DNA from: a bacterium
Lineage (GTDB): Bacteria > JAJVIF01 > JAGGVT01
Direction: 5' to 3'
Assembly: GCA_021157815.1 (NCBI GenBank)
Contig: JAGGVT010000131.1
Location: 1-18,476, forward strand
DNA length: 18,476 nt
Shown piece by piece: positions 6,733 through 14,349 of the stretch (its first letter is position 1; each line of letters starts with the position of its first letter). The notes under the pieces were generated by a model, which was given only the letters and a program-made list of their open reading frames with translations, did no database searches and was not told the DNA's origin. The translations under genes were made by a program, and so were the position numbers.

Positions 6733-7107
6733 ATCGACTTGCTTGAGGAGATGTCGCCCGTCAAAAGTGTTCAATTATTTAACACTTTATCGGATAAGTA
6801 TGTTAGCATTTGACCATACGTTAAAATATTTTACAAAAATAGTTGATTATCCACATCATATAGCGCAACGTTTTAGCGTATTATCACACATGTTTGATTA
6901 CCCACAAAGGATTTTCGAAGATACATAAAGAAGAACGAGATAGATTTTGTTAAATCCGTTTACCGGGAGCCGTTTTGTTCATTATTTTAACACTTTGGGA
7001 ATCCGATTATTGAACATAGCGTTGCTCTTGCCTAAACACTATCGACAGATATTATCCCTTTTTTGACCTTATTACTGACCGATTGATCTTAATCATTGTG
7101 AAAAAAA

Positions 7108-7131
7108 GCGCAAAATCGTTGGGTTTTGCGT
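7108..7131. terminator. Probable bidirectional intrinsic terminator
   Basis: CGCAAAA (7109-7115) pairs with TTTTGCG (7124-7130), possibly extended by a few inner pairs. Downstream on the plus strand is TATTTTT (7131-7137). On the minus strand the stem is followed by a run of seven T (complement of 7101-7107). It could end transcripts from either of the convergent flanking genes. Confidence 0.55.
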
Positions 7132-7335
7132 ATTTTTGCCAGAAAACCATTAAAAAACACAAAAATCTCTTACATTTCAGCATATTTATGACGCTCTAAA
7201 TAATTATTTTTATTTTTTGAACGGTTTGCAGTGTACATCATTGTAAAATAAAAATACCGCGAAGTCAGATGAACCTTTTGGCAGGATTATTGCTATCTAA
7301 TGAAATGGCAGGTATTTTTTATAGACAGTTATGTA

Positions 7336-7373
7336 CAAGGAAGTCTGGGTATCCTCCTCCCCAGACTTTCTTG
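7336..7373 (+). other. Strong stem-loop with C-rich loop, possible structured RNA
   Basis: Fourteen bases on each side pair with one G-U pair: CAAGGAAGTCTGGG at 7336-7349 and CCCAGACTTTCTTG at 7360-7373. The loop is TATCCTCCTC. A complementary stretch, GTCTAGGGAGGAG at 7393-7405, could pair with 7354-7366 instead, giving two mutually exclusive structures. No open frame uses it. Strand and function are uncertain; it may belong to a small RNA or be only a relic. Confidence 0.4.
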
Positions 7374-7442
7374 CATTTTAGTTGTTTTTTTAGTCTAGGG
7401 AGGAGAAACGGTATTTCGCTTTTCACCCACAACCAAAGGAAA

Positions 7443-7467
7443 AACCCGGGAGTAATATTCCCGGGTT
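7443..7467 (-). terminator. Rho-independent terminator downstream of asnA
   Basis: AACCCGGGA (7443-7451) and TCCCGGGTT (7459-7467) form a 9-bp perfect stem with a 7-base loop. On the minus strand the stem runs into five T (complement of 7440-7444). It lies about 185 bp beyond the asnA stop, after the tandem repeat, so the repeat would be transcribed as part of the asnA 3' UTR. Confidence 0.8.
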
Positions 7468-7496
7468 GAGATTCTCCAATAATTCTTCCAACTTAT

Positions 7497-7640
7497 TAAC
7501 TTGCTAACTTGCTAACCTGCTAACCTGCTAACTTTCTAACCTGCTAACCTGCTAACTTTCTAACCTGCTAACCTGCTAACCTGCTAACTTGCTAACCTGC
7601 TAACCTGCTAACCTGCTAACTTGCTAACCTGCTAACTTGC
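7497..7640. repeat. Tandem array of 18 copies of an 8-bp unit (TAACYTGC)
   Basis: From 7497 the sequence is 18 consecutive 8-bp units: twelve... variants are TAACCTGC (most common), TAACTTGC and TAACTTTC. A partial unit TAACCCTC follows at 7641. Some units form a higher-order pattern, with TAACTTTC at units 5 and 8. There are no unique spacers, so it is a micro/minisatellite and not a CRISPR. It begins 11 bp after the asnA stop codon in the direction of asnA transcription. Confidence 0.9.
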
Positions 7641-7651
7641 TAACCCTCTTT

Positions 7652-8782
7652 TTACTGAAGCAGGTGGATATTCTTATCCGCGCACATGTCTCGCAGCACT
7701 TTAGGCCAGACTGTAACGCTGCATTCGCCAAGTGCGACCTTTTTAAGCAAGAGGCTGTAAGTGCGTGACTGTCCGATACCGCCGCCGATACTCAGCGGGA
7801 TTTCATCGTCCAGAATCATTTTGTGGTATGGCATTTCAAGAAAATCAAGCTGGCCTGTTATTTCAAGCTGCTGTTTGAGTGTTTCTTTTGTGATGCGGAT
7901 ACCCATTGATGTCAGCTCATGGCGCCGTTTTGTAACGGGATTATAGACAAGAATGTCGCCGTTAAGGCCGTGCATTGGGCGGCCATCCTCGGAAACTGTT
8001 TCCGTGACCCAGTCGTCATAATCCGCCGCTCGCATTTCATGCGGATAGCCATCTGCCAGCTTCCAGCCGATTCCGATGATAAAGACCGCGGGGTATTCTT
8101 TGATTATCGCGGTTTCACGTTCTTTTCGCGGCATATCAGGATATTTCGCAAGAATGTCTTCCGCGTGGATGAAATGAAGTTCCTCGGGAAGGCCTGGATA
8201 TTTGTCTGTTTTAAGCTGAGGGAACATATCCTGCGCGAGTTTTTCAGCGCCTGTGATAACTTTCCAGATTTTTTTAACAACCTCTTTCAGATAGGCAAGG
8301 CTTCGCTGTTCAGGTGTGATGACCAGTTCCCAGTCCCACTGGTCAACGTATGAACTGTGGTCATGATCGAGGAAATAATCTTTTCGAACCGCTCGCATGT
8401 CGGTGTAGAGTCCCTCGCCGACCTTCATGCCGAACTGTTTAAGCGCGAATCGTTTCCACTTGGTCGCTGCCTGAACGACCTGAGCGTTAACCGGATTCTT
8501 CTCATAATCGTTTTTGATGTAGAAATCGATTGGCGTTCGTGAGCCGTCGCGGTCGAGGTAATCGTTCATGCCGCAATCTCTGTCCATAATCAATGGACTT
8601 TCCACACGAATCAGGTTGAGCTGTTTGCTCAAACCGTCCTCGATGTAGTTCTTCACCGCAGTAATAGCAATCTGCGTTTCCTTTGGATTAAGCAGCGGCG
8701 TGTAATCATCAGGAAGAACGCCTCTAAGAACATCATAATCTCCGATACCCGGACCTGCCAGGTCTGCCTTCTTGTCTGCCAT
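7652..8782 (-). CDS. asnA: Aspartate--ammonia ligase (asparagine synthetase A)
   Basis: AsnA makes L-asparagine from aspartate, ammonia and ATP in the cytoplasm. The 376-residue product has the conserved blocks of this class II aminoacyl-tRNA-synthetase-like family: SYVDQWDWELVI, a KYPDMPRKERETAI stretch, ADYDDWVTETV, HGLNGDILVYNPV, LTSMGIRI and near the C-terminus LSIGGGIGQSR (about 330-340). The frame extends upstream to 8833, but ATG 8782 is chosen because GGAG lies 10 bases before it and the longer version adds only an arginine-rich stretch. E. coli AsnA is about 330 residues; the excess here is mostly an N-terminal extension before the aligned core. It appears to be a single-gene transcript with its own terminator at 7443-7467. 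Confidence 0.95.
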   Translation of the reverse strand: MADKKADLAGPGIGDYDVLRGVLPDDYTPLLNPKETQIAITAVKNYIEDGLSKQLNLIRVESPLIMDRDCGMNDYLDRDGSRTPIDFYIKNDYEKNPVNAQVVQAATKWKRFALKQFGMKVGEGLYTDMRAVRKDYFLDHDHSSYVDQWDWELVITPEQRSLAYLKEVVKKIWKVITGAEKLAQDMFPQLKTDKYPGLPEELHFIHAEDILAKYPDMPRKERETAIIKEYPAVFIIGIGWKLADGYPHEMRAADYDDWVTETVSEDGRPMHGLNGDILVYNPVTKRRHELTSMGIRITKETLKQQLEITGQLDFLEMPYHKMILDDEIPLSIGGGIGQSRTYSLLLKKVALGECSVTVWPKVLRDMCADKNIHLLQ

Positions 8783-8833
8783 AATTATCAATCTCCGACG
8801 TATTAGTGATTTACTATTTCCAAACAGACGCAT

Positions 8834-8862
8834 AAAATAACATCAAAAGGTTGGAAATTCAA
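8834..8862 (-). promoter_or_regulatory. Possible asnA promoter
   Basis: On the minus strand TTGAAT (8862-8857), a 17-bp spacer and TATTTT (8839-8834) match the sigma-70 consensus at four of six positions each. This would give a leader of about 45 bases that includes the GGAG site. The match is moderate and could be chance in AT-rich DNA. Confidence 0.35.
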
Positions 8863-8995
8863 ACAAATTTCATATAAAAATAAATAGCGACAGTCCCCTC
8901 TGGAGAAGCCCATTAACGCTGTGCTATCAGCCAAACATTTTCCCCGGCAAAGGGATGCTGGGTTACAAATTAGTGGTTTGAATTTTAAACTGAAA

Positions 8996-9023
8996 AAAGC
9001 CCGGCGAATAATCGTCGGGCTTT
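8996..9023 (-). terminator. Rho-independent terminator of the cytochrome gene
   Basis: AAAGCCCGGCGA (8996-9007) pairs with TCGTCGGGCTTT (9012-9023) over 12 bp with one G-T pair and a 4-base loop. On the minus strand it ends in six T (complement of 8993-8998). It lies 23 bp after the stop codon of the cytochrome gene and isolates it from asnA. Confidence 0.9.
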
Positions 9024-9046
9024 GTTGTTTCTTATTTGGTTTATTC

Positions 9047-10159
9047 CTATTTAAACGGCATATAAAGCTTCTTCATCTGGTCTTCTGTTAATGGTGAGCC
9101 GTAGCAGAAATACTGAATAAGCGGATCTTCCGCATCTTCTACCTCAACCCATTTGTCATCCTTTTTGTTGAGGAAAAGAAAATCGATTTTTTCATCTACG
9201 GTTGGGATTACTCCTTTCCAGAAAACAACGTCATCACCCTCGAATCTGGCGATCGGAACTTTCTTCCCTTCTTTCATCAGCATGACCGCCTCATTGGCGT
9301 GGCAGGCATCGCAATCGCGCCCCTTTTTCATGACCGAGTGTGTGAAATACGGCCCGAATCCCGCGAAGGTTTTGTTCTCGTAAACAAGAGTCATCAAAGT
9401 GCCTGACGTTACTTTGTTGTCATAATTGATGAGGAACATCCAGTCTTTAGTGGGGATGAAATTCCCCGCTTTGCTTTTCGTCTCAAGGAATCTGCTGAAA
9501 TGGCAATTGTAGCAAGCCATCGTGTTTGACACATGGCAAGCCGCGCAGTCGAGTTTGCCCTTATGGACATTATGCGCTCTTTTAGTCGTGTCCACTGGTG
9601 TTCCAATGCCATCCTCCGAATGGCAGTCCTCGCAACTGGTCTGCATGTAACCAACCTCGCGCATGCATGTTGGGCTTACTCCGGTACCGTGGATTTCCCG
9701 TGCTATATGGCATGTGCTGCACTCGAAACCCATATCGAAATGAACATCCGGGGTTCCCGCTGCTTCATCCAAGGAAATTGTTTTACCCTCCCGACTGTGG
9801 CAGGGAAGGCAAGTGCCCATATCCTGCGCTTTGGCAATGCTGAAAACCATGCCTGATTCCGTTTTCTGTGCGTGGCATGTGTCGCAATTTTTTGCATGGC
9901 AGTTCTTGCAGCTAAGGTCTTTATATGGGATTCCGGTAACCTGCATGAACCCATCATCAGCTTCATAACATCGGCGCATTCCCTCTGTAGTAAAATGCAA
10001 ACTGTTCTGGTAAAAAGAGCCAACTATGCTTGTGAACTCATCCGGCTCCAATGAGTCATCAGCGGATGCCCTGTTCGCAACCATCGGAATACTGCATGAG
10101 AGAACCCAAATGGCAATAATGGCAACTGTCATTGAAACAAACGGCATCAATCGTTTCAT
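9047..10159 (-). CDS. Octaheme c-type cytochrome, exported
   Basis: The 370-residue product carries eight CXXCH heme c motifs, beginning at residues 84, 92, 117, 147, 176, 205, 216 and 283 (CKNCH, CDTCH, CLPCH, CSTCH, CEDCH, CAACH, CYNCH, CDACH). An N-terminal export signal covers about 1-34. Cleavage may be after ASA near residue 33, or the VLSC at 19-22 could be a lipobox, so periplasmic and lipid-anchored forms are both possible. Several extra histidines (for example 140, 196, 199) are candidate distal heme ligands. Such proteins carry electrons in the periplasm or act as multiheme reductases; no catalytic CXXCK heme is present. The ~60-residue haem-free C-terminus is unusual. ATG 10159 has GGAG six bases upstream. 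No cytochrome maturation or quinone-oxidising gene is adjacent, so the partner is unknown. Confidence 0.9.
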   Translation of the reverse strand: MKRLMPFVSMTVAIIAIWVLSCSIPMVANRASADDSLEPDEFTSIVGSFYQNSLHFTTEGMRRCYEADDGFMQVTGIPYKDLSCKNCHAKNCDTCHAQKTESGMVFSIAKAQDMGTCLPCHSREGKTISLDEAAGTPDVHFDMGFECSTCHIAREIHGTGVSPTCMREVGYMQTSCEDCHSEDGIGTPVDTTKRAHNVHKGKLDCAACHVSNTMACYNCHFSRFLETKSKAGNFIPTKDWMFLINYDNKVTSGTLMTLVYENKTFAGFGPYFTHSVMKKGRDCDACHANEAVMLMKEGKKVPIARFEGDDVVFWKGVIPTVDEKIDFLFLNKKDDKWVEVEDAEDPLIQYFCYGSPLTEDQMKKLYMPFK

Positions 10160-10249
10160 GGCAAACTCCGGTCGGAAAGATTCAATTAGTAATGGGCAGA
10201 GATCATATTCATGCCAAACTGCATTTTTAAATGCCTGACTTTATATAAC

Positions 10250-10255
10250 ATTATA
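10250..10255 (-). promoter_or_regulatory. Possible -10 box of the cytochrome gene
   Basis: TATAAT on the minus strand lies about 90 bases upstream of ATG 10159. Seventeen bases further upstream is a poor -35 (TTTAAT). A small palindrome, GCATTT-TT-AAATGC (10221-10234), lies just downstream in the leader. Confidence 0.4.
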
Positions 10256-10316
10256 CAGAGAAAAACTCAAGCATTAAATCACATTCAGACGGTGGCGGAC
10301 TCCATTGGTATTTTGC

Positions 10317-10322
10317 TATAAT
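10317..10322 (+). promoter_or_regulatory. -10 box of the methyltransferase gene, very short leader
   Basis: A consensus TATAAT ends 11 bases before ATG 10334, so transcription should start about 4-6 bases before the start codon. There is no Shine-Dalgarno motif in that space. No good -35 is visible. Confidence 0.5.
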
Positions 10323-10333
10323 ATATTGCTGTA

Positions 10334-10882
10334 ATGAAAAACAACTTACCTGAAGATTTTTACGACAAAATCAAACCCGCGCTTCATCGCAAGATAGGAA
10401 GAGAGCTAAAACTCGCAAGGAATATTTTTAATCTTGGCTGTGGCGCAGGTGAACTGGTGAAGTATTTAACAGATGAATACCACCAGAATGTAACTGGCGT
10501 GGATATATCCACTGACAGTTTCCCGTATCAAAAGCGAACGCCATCCGGGAGACGGTTTCGATGCATTCGCTGCGATGCGGGCAACATGGATTTCGCGGCG
10601 GACGAATCCGCGGACGCTGTAATAATCATGTGGGCATTGCATGAGATGGCGAATCCCGATGCGGTGCTGCGTGAGTCATATCGAATTCTCAGGCCTGGCG
10701 GCAGAATTATAATTGTCGAATTTCCCAAAGGGTCACTTGCGCAGGAATTATGGAACGAGGATTATTTCGAGCCGCATGAAATAAAACAAATGCTTTTGAA
10801 AAACGGATTTCGCAGCGTTTCCAATCGCCTTATTAAACAGGAGCAGATTATGTGGGGAAGCGGCTGCTGTCCGGCAGATTAG
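10334..10882 (+). CDS. Class I SAM-dependent methyltransferase
   Basis: The 182-residue product has the Rossmann-like methyltransferase core: motif I IFNLGCGAGE at 31-40, an acidic loop after strand 2 (VTGVDIS, 53-59), RCDAGNMDF at 79-87, AVIIMWALHEM at 95-105 and LRPGGRIIIVEF at 119-130. This is the UbiE/Methyltransf_11 pattern, which transfers a methyl group from S-adenosylmethionine to a small molecule or other acceptor. The substrate cannot be read from the sequence. The protein is shorter than UbiE-like enzymes (about 230-250) and ends in a cysteine pair (GSGCCPAD), which might bind metal or be incidental. It is divergent from the cytochrome gene and probably monocistronic. Confidence 0.85.
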   Translation: MKNNLPEDFYDKIKPALHRKIGRELKLARNIFNLGCGAGELVKYLTDEYHQNVTGVDISTDSFPYQKRTPSGRRFRCIRCDAGNMDFAADESADAVIIMWALHEMANPDAVLRESYRILRPGGRIIIVEFPKGSLAQELWNEDYFEPHEIKQMLLKNGFRSVSNRLIKQEQIMWGSGCCPAD

Positions 10883-11240
10883 AATAAAAGAGCATTATCT
10901 TTGTTGGCGCTTCAATAAACTGTGTAGGTTATTTGCACCCCCGTAAAAAAAGGGGCATTCCCCGATAACGGGGTACGTCCACATGAGGCTTCATATCTGA
11001 TGTTATCAATATACTATGCTGTAACCCCTTATTTATACTGTGTTTATTCGCTTGGTTGGGATAGTTCCCTTTTTTTACTTAATCTAAACTCAACCCGCAC
11101 GATTTATTGAAGAACCATAAAAAAAGGATTTAACAACACCCACCCACCATTAGATGGGCAGGTGTTGCATATATTCGTGTGAGATGCAAAAGAAATTGCA
11201 TATCAGAAATGAGATTCCTGTAAATCAAACCACATTAAAA
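10883..11240. other. Intergenic region between convergent gene ends
   Basis: This 358-bp region has several short hairpins but no gene. CCCC and GGGG blocks at 10938-10974 can pair in alternative ways, the clearest being CCCCG-ATAA-CGGGG near 10957-10972. A possible minus-strand terminator lies at 11134-11167. Confidence 0.5.
11134..11167 (-). terminator. Possible terminator of the DUF2135-type lipoprotein gene
   Basis: CAACACC (11134-11140) pairs with GGTGTTG (11161-11167), and four further inner pairs follow a two-base mismatch. On the minus strand the stem is followed by TTAAATCC and then a T-run. It lies about 75 bp after the stop codon. The T-run is displaced by eight bases, so the call is tentative. 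Confidence 0.4.
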
Positions 11241-12836
11241 CTACAAGTCAATATCCGCGACATTATCCCACCATGATGATTTGCCGGTTCTGCGATTTGA
11301 CGGACCCGCTTCCCCTGGCCTGCTTACTGACTGGATGTGAGACCACTCACCGAAATACACATCATCTTTGTAAATAAGAATGTTAGAAAGCACAGCCAGG
11401 CCTGTTCCATGATCGGAATAGTAATGGACATCAATTTCATAAGTGCCGTGAATCAGAGTGTGTCCCTCATCAACCGACAAGTAATAATGTTCAGGGCCGT
11501 AACCGGTAACATCATCAAGATCCAGCCGTGCGCCTGTATCCGGGCTGACCTTGTTGGCATACCAGCAGGTAAATCCAGCAGGTTCGGTTGTGTAGAGGTC
11601 AACATCAGTATTGTTCTGGTCCCATGTCAGTCGAACCCAAAGATTCGCGCTTGTCGCGGTACAGTTGATTGTAACGGAGTCCATGCCAATTCCGCCCGGA
11701 CCTTCAGCGATAACCTTTACTACATTTTCACCCACTAACAAAACAACTTCATCATCGAATGTTCCGCTGCTGACAGCGATAACCTGCGGGTCGCCGTTGA
11801 CTTCAATTGTCGCCTCGTCACCATCGAAATTTTCTATGGTTCCGGAAACTGTTGTGAAATGTTCAGATGTTTCGAATGGATCTTCCGCGGGAGTTGTAAT
11901 TGTAACTATTGGCGGATCAACTCCACCCTCAACAGGGATTTCAACTAGATTATAGCACCACAAGGGTGAACCGAAAGATTTAGTTCCGATCCAGGTTGGA
12001 TATGATACACCACCTTCCGCGAGAAGTTCATTCTCGAAATAAACCTCAAAATTATCAGGATGCTCAGGATCAGCAACCATGTATTTGGGTGAACCAACAA
12101 AACGGGTCAGATCAGCGCCAACAGCTTGAAGGTCCCACTGGTGGTCCGCAACAACACAAGACAGAGACGCCCAACCGCCATCCTCATCATTGAGTTGGCC
12201 AAGCAAATTAATATTGTAAATTTCAAAGGGCTCCTCACAGAAAAACGGCATACTTACCGCGATTGCATATCCAACATTCCCGCCGTTATACTCGAGGAAA
12301 AGCCGTCGTGTATCAGTCGCCCCCGGACCAACAGGGAACATCCTGTTGGGATCGGATTTCGCAAATGCAAGATACGGACTGATTGTCGATGAGTACAGCG
12401 TTGTGTAGCTGTCAGGATTCTGAACTTTGCTTGCGCCAAGGTTGTTGAAAATGATGCGAACATCGAAAACCATCAAGCTGGTTGGATTTTCGAGAGTAAG
12501 ATCGATTTCAAACAGGTTGCCCACCACATTGAGAATATCAACGGTGAAAGCGCCTGCACCAAGAATGAACGATGTAGCGTTGAAATTTCTCTGTGAGTCA
12601 CGGTTTTCAACAACGTTGAATCCGCCTTGGCCGTCAGGAACAAGTTGGCCGGTAAACGCATTTTGCCAGCCGGTGTCCTCCATCGGAATGTTACATGCGG
12701 TTTCAGGATTAAAAGCTGAAACCAGATCAATTCCCGCGCCATCATGATTGGGTGACACAGGGGAATCCCCCGAGCTTGAGCAGCCAAACATTATCAGTAC
12801 AACTGCCAGAAGAGCAAATACCTTCAAGAACCTCAT
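11241..12836 (-). CDS. Lipoprotein with family-specific N-terminal domain, Ig-like domain and DUF2135-like domain
   Basis: ATG 12836 is chosen because GGAGG lies eight bases upstream; a TTG two codons earlier is less likely. The 531-residue product has a lipoprotein signal ending FGC (Cys19) and a Ser/Pro-rich linker. An all-beta N-terminal domain (about 83-300) matches residues ~85-260 of the lipoprotein at 15640-18288: NPDSYTTLY against NPDCWTGLY, AKSDPNRMF against AKDEPNRVF, CEEPFEIYN against CEEPYEITD. Residues ~309-392 look like a bacterial Ig-like domain (PIVTITTPAEDPFETSE, VSGTI, GENVVKVIA). Residues ~399-500 resemble DUF2135/YfaP (VRLTWDQNNTDVDLY, YGPEHYYL, GTYEIDVHYY). The protein should be anchored in the envelope; its role is unknown. 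Confidence 0.75.
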   Translation of the reverse strand: MRFLKVFALLAVVLIMFGCSSSGDSPVSPNHDGAGIDLVSAFNPETACNIPMEDTGWQNAFTGQLVPDGQGGFNVVENRDSQRNFNATSFILGAGAFTVDILNVVGNLFEIDLTLENPTSLMVFDVRIIFNNLGASKVQNPDSYTTLYSSTISPYLAFAKSDPNRMFPVGPGATDTRRLFLEYNGGNVGYAIAVSMPFFCEEPFEIYNINLLGQLNDEDGGWASLSCVVADHQWDLQAVGADLTRFVGSPKYMVADPEHPDNFEVYFENELLAEGGVSYPTWIGTKSFGSPLWCYNLVEIPVEGGVDPPIVTITTPAEDPFETSEHFTTVSGTIENFDGDEATIEVNGDPQVIAVSSGTFDDEVVLLVGENVVKVIAEGPGGIGMDSVTINCTATSANLWVRLTWDQNNTDVDLYTTEPAGFTCWYANKVSPDTGARLDLDDVTGYGPEHYYLSVDEGHTLIHGTYEIDVHYYSDHGTGLAVLSNILIYKDDVYFGEWSHIQSVSRPGEAGPSNRRTGKSSWWDNVADIDL

Positions 12837-13165
12837 GATCAATACCTCCGATAAATAAGAGAAAATACATAAACAACTCTACCTGACACAAAAAACAGCC
12901 AGAGTCGTCTAATATAATTCGATGATTTTCTTTGCTCGAAAAATAGAATCGAGCATATTTCTTTTAATAGTATATCACATGCACGGCATACTACATATAT
13001 TATATGTAAGACTATTTTGCAGATGGCTTAATGCGACGCTTGGCGCTATGTCGAAGTCAGGCAAGAACGCAAAAAGCCGGGGGGCTGCAAGGAAGATGTC
13101 TCAGAGCCTGATAATGAATCCGTAACCACTTGAAACGAAAATATTAATCTGGTAACCTTCAAAGC
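12837..13165. other. Divergent intergenic region upstream of holB
   Basis: This 329-bp region has GGAGG for the lipoprotein gene at its left edge, and a perfect AT palindrome TACATATA-T-TATATGTA at 12992-13008 that could be an operator. Two overlapping short basic frames (ATG 13031, 26 codons, and ATG 13048, 25 codons ending at 13125) have no ribosome site and no known relatives that I recognise. I do not call them genes. I looked for SRP RNA or tRNA and found neither. Confidence 0.5.
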
Positions 13166-14281
13166 GTGAGCGAATCCAACGACATTTTCCCCGGGTTAAT
13201 CGGTGGCGACAGAGCGAAAAAACTCATCGGCGCGACCCTGAGGCAGAATCACCTTTTACACAACTACATTTTCGAGGGTCCTCTTGGAATCGGCAAGTTC
13301 CCTTTCGCGGTGGCGTTTGCGAGAAGCATCATCTGTTCGAATCCACAAAACGGAATCGCGTGCCGCCAATGCGATAACTGCCGTCTCTTTGATAAAGGAC
13401 ATCACCCAGACGCGCTTATTATGAGCCGGGATGCCGAGCTATCTGTGGATGAAGCGAGAGAAATAAACAACATCGTTATGCGCACTCCGCAAAGGTCGGA
13501 TCGAAGAGTTGTGATTCTGGATGGAATCGACCGCATGAACCCACACGCTGGGAACGCTCTGTTAAAAACATTTGAGGAAGCTCCGGGAGGAACGATTTTT
13601 ATTCTGACAACTCACCGCGTGGAGAAACTTCTTCCAACGATACTTTCAAGAAGCCTTCGCGTTCCCTTTTTTCTTCTGCCAACCGACAGGCTTGCTGATG
13701 ATTTCGCTCGGACTCTCAACCTGGATACAAAAACAGCGCAACGGGCAGCGGAACTCGCCTCCGGCAGGCCCGGATGGGGTATTCGCTTTATTCTCCATCC
13801 CAAATTCCGTGAGCTGCACGAGTACGGACAATCAATTTTCAAAGACTCCATGCTGGGAAAACCTCTGACTGATATATTTCACATTGAATCGCTAATCGAA
13901 AATTTCATGCGTGAATGCGCTGAGATGTTCACTGACCAGGAAAAAATATCCGGCATGGATTGTGAGATGATTGCCAGGCGGCTGGATGGGGAAACTGTTA
14001 ATTTCAAACCTGTGAATTTTCTTCTCGAACTAAAAAAGAAAGGGAAAAAGAAAGAAGGTCGCAAGGAACCGGAACGTAATTTGAACGCGCTTGGATTTAT
14101 TTTGCTTGGCGGCATTTTCAGGAACATGATAGCCAAAGGTGATCTTCAAAATAACCCGGCGCGATACATCCCCTATATGAAAGCGCTCCTTGAAGCCCCA
14201 AGGCTTATAGAAAAAAACTTCAACAAGAACCTTGTGATTGAAAGATTCATTTTATCCTCATGCAATAAGTTTGGGGTATGA
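13166..14281 (+). CDS. holB: DNA polymerase III delta' subunit (clamp loader)
   Basis: Delta' is part of the clamp-loader complex that places the beta clamp on primed DNA. The 371-residue product starts at GTG 13166 with no clear Shine-Dalgarno site. It has a P-loop region GPLGIGKF at 38-45 in which the usual Thr/Ser after Lys is Phe. A zinc module follows (C57, C66, C69, C72: CSNPQNGIACRQCDNC), then SVDEAREI (93-100), VVILDGIDRM, NALLKTFEEAP at 130-140 and a modified SRC box, SRS at 161-163. These changes fit a delta' that no longer hydrolyses ATP, as in E. coli. The C-terminal third is divergent and has a Lys-rich stretch (KKKGKKKEGRK). It is followed 68 bp later by the PSP1 gene, an order also found in Firmicutes (holB-yaaT). 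Confidence 0.88.
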   Translation: MSESNDIFPGLIGGDRAKKLIGATLRQNHLLHNYIFEGPLGIGKFPFAVAFARSIICSNPQNGIACRQCDNCRLFDKGHHPDALIMSRDAELSVDEAREINNIVMRTPQRSDRRVVILDGIDRMNPHAGNALLKTFEEAPGGTIFILTTHRVEKLLPTILSRSLRVPFFLLPTDRLADDFARTLNLDTKTAQRAAELASGRPGWGIRFILHPKFRELHEYGQSIFKDSMLGKPLTDIFHIESLIENFMRECAEMFTDQEKISGMDCEMIARRLDGETVNFKPVNFLLELKKKGKKKEGRKEPERNLNALGFILLGGIFRNMIAKGDLQNNPARYIPYMKALLEAPRLIEKNFNKNLVIERFILSSCNKFGV

Positions 14282-14300
14282 CTTTCAGCCGGTAATGCCT

Positions 14301-14306
14301 TATAAT
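14301..14306 (+). promoter_or_regulatory. Possible -10 box in front of the PSP1 gene
   Basis: A consensus TATAAT lies between holB and the PSP1 gene and would give a leader of about 37 bases. No good -35 is seen, so read-through from holB may be the main source of transcript. Confidence 0.35.
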
Positions 14307-14349
14307 CTTTCATTGTTAAATAGTGATTCATGGAGATTCTAATAGATAG

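Larger units (their letters stand above)
6733..7651. other. Long AT-rich intergenic region between convergent genes
   Basis: About 920 bp without a convincing gene. From left to right I see an AT-rich stretch with one perfect DnaA-box sequence TTATCCACA (6847-6855) and a near match TTACCCACA (6898-6906). Then come a hairpin with T-runs (7108-7131), a strong hairpin with a C-rich loop (7336-7373), the asnA terminator (7443-7467) and an 8-bp tandem repeat (7497-7640). Short open frames here (for example 6743-6928 and 7269-7469) lack ribosome sites and recognisable protein features. Confidence 0.6.

Noticed and set aside
6841-6910. Replication origin
   Set aside because: Only one perfect DnaA box and one near match, with no dnaA or dnaN nearby; reported as a low-interest observation only.
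6743-6928. 61-codon frame in the AT-rich spacer
   Set aside because: No ribosome site and no recognisable sequence; it overlaps the DnaA-box words.
7269-7469. 66-codon frame in the asnA downstream spacer
   Set aside because: It runs through the C-rich hairpin and the asnA terminator and has no protein-like features.
7497-7640. CRISPR array
   Set aside because: Units are 8 bp and contiguous, with no unique spacers and no cas genes; it is a simple tandem repeat.
8783-8833. Longer AsnA start at 8833
   Set aside because: GGAG is placed correctly only for ATG 8782, and the extra residues do not resemble the family.
12922-13125. 67-codon frame and the short basic frames inside it (ATG 13031, ATG 13048)
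   Set aside because: No ribosome site, no recognisable family, and two overlapping frames look equally plausible; probably leader DNA.
13020-13130. Possible SRP RNA or other small RNA because of GTCAGG and GGAAG-like words
   Set aside because: The conserved SRP RNA core and its pairing are absent, and no tRNA fold could be drawn.
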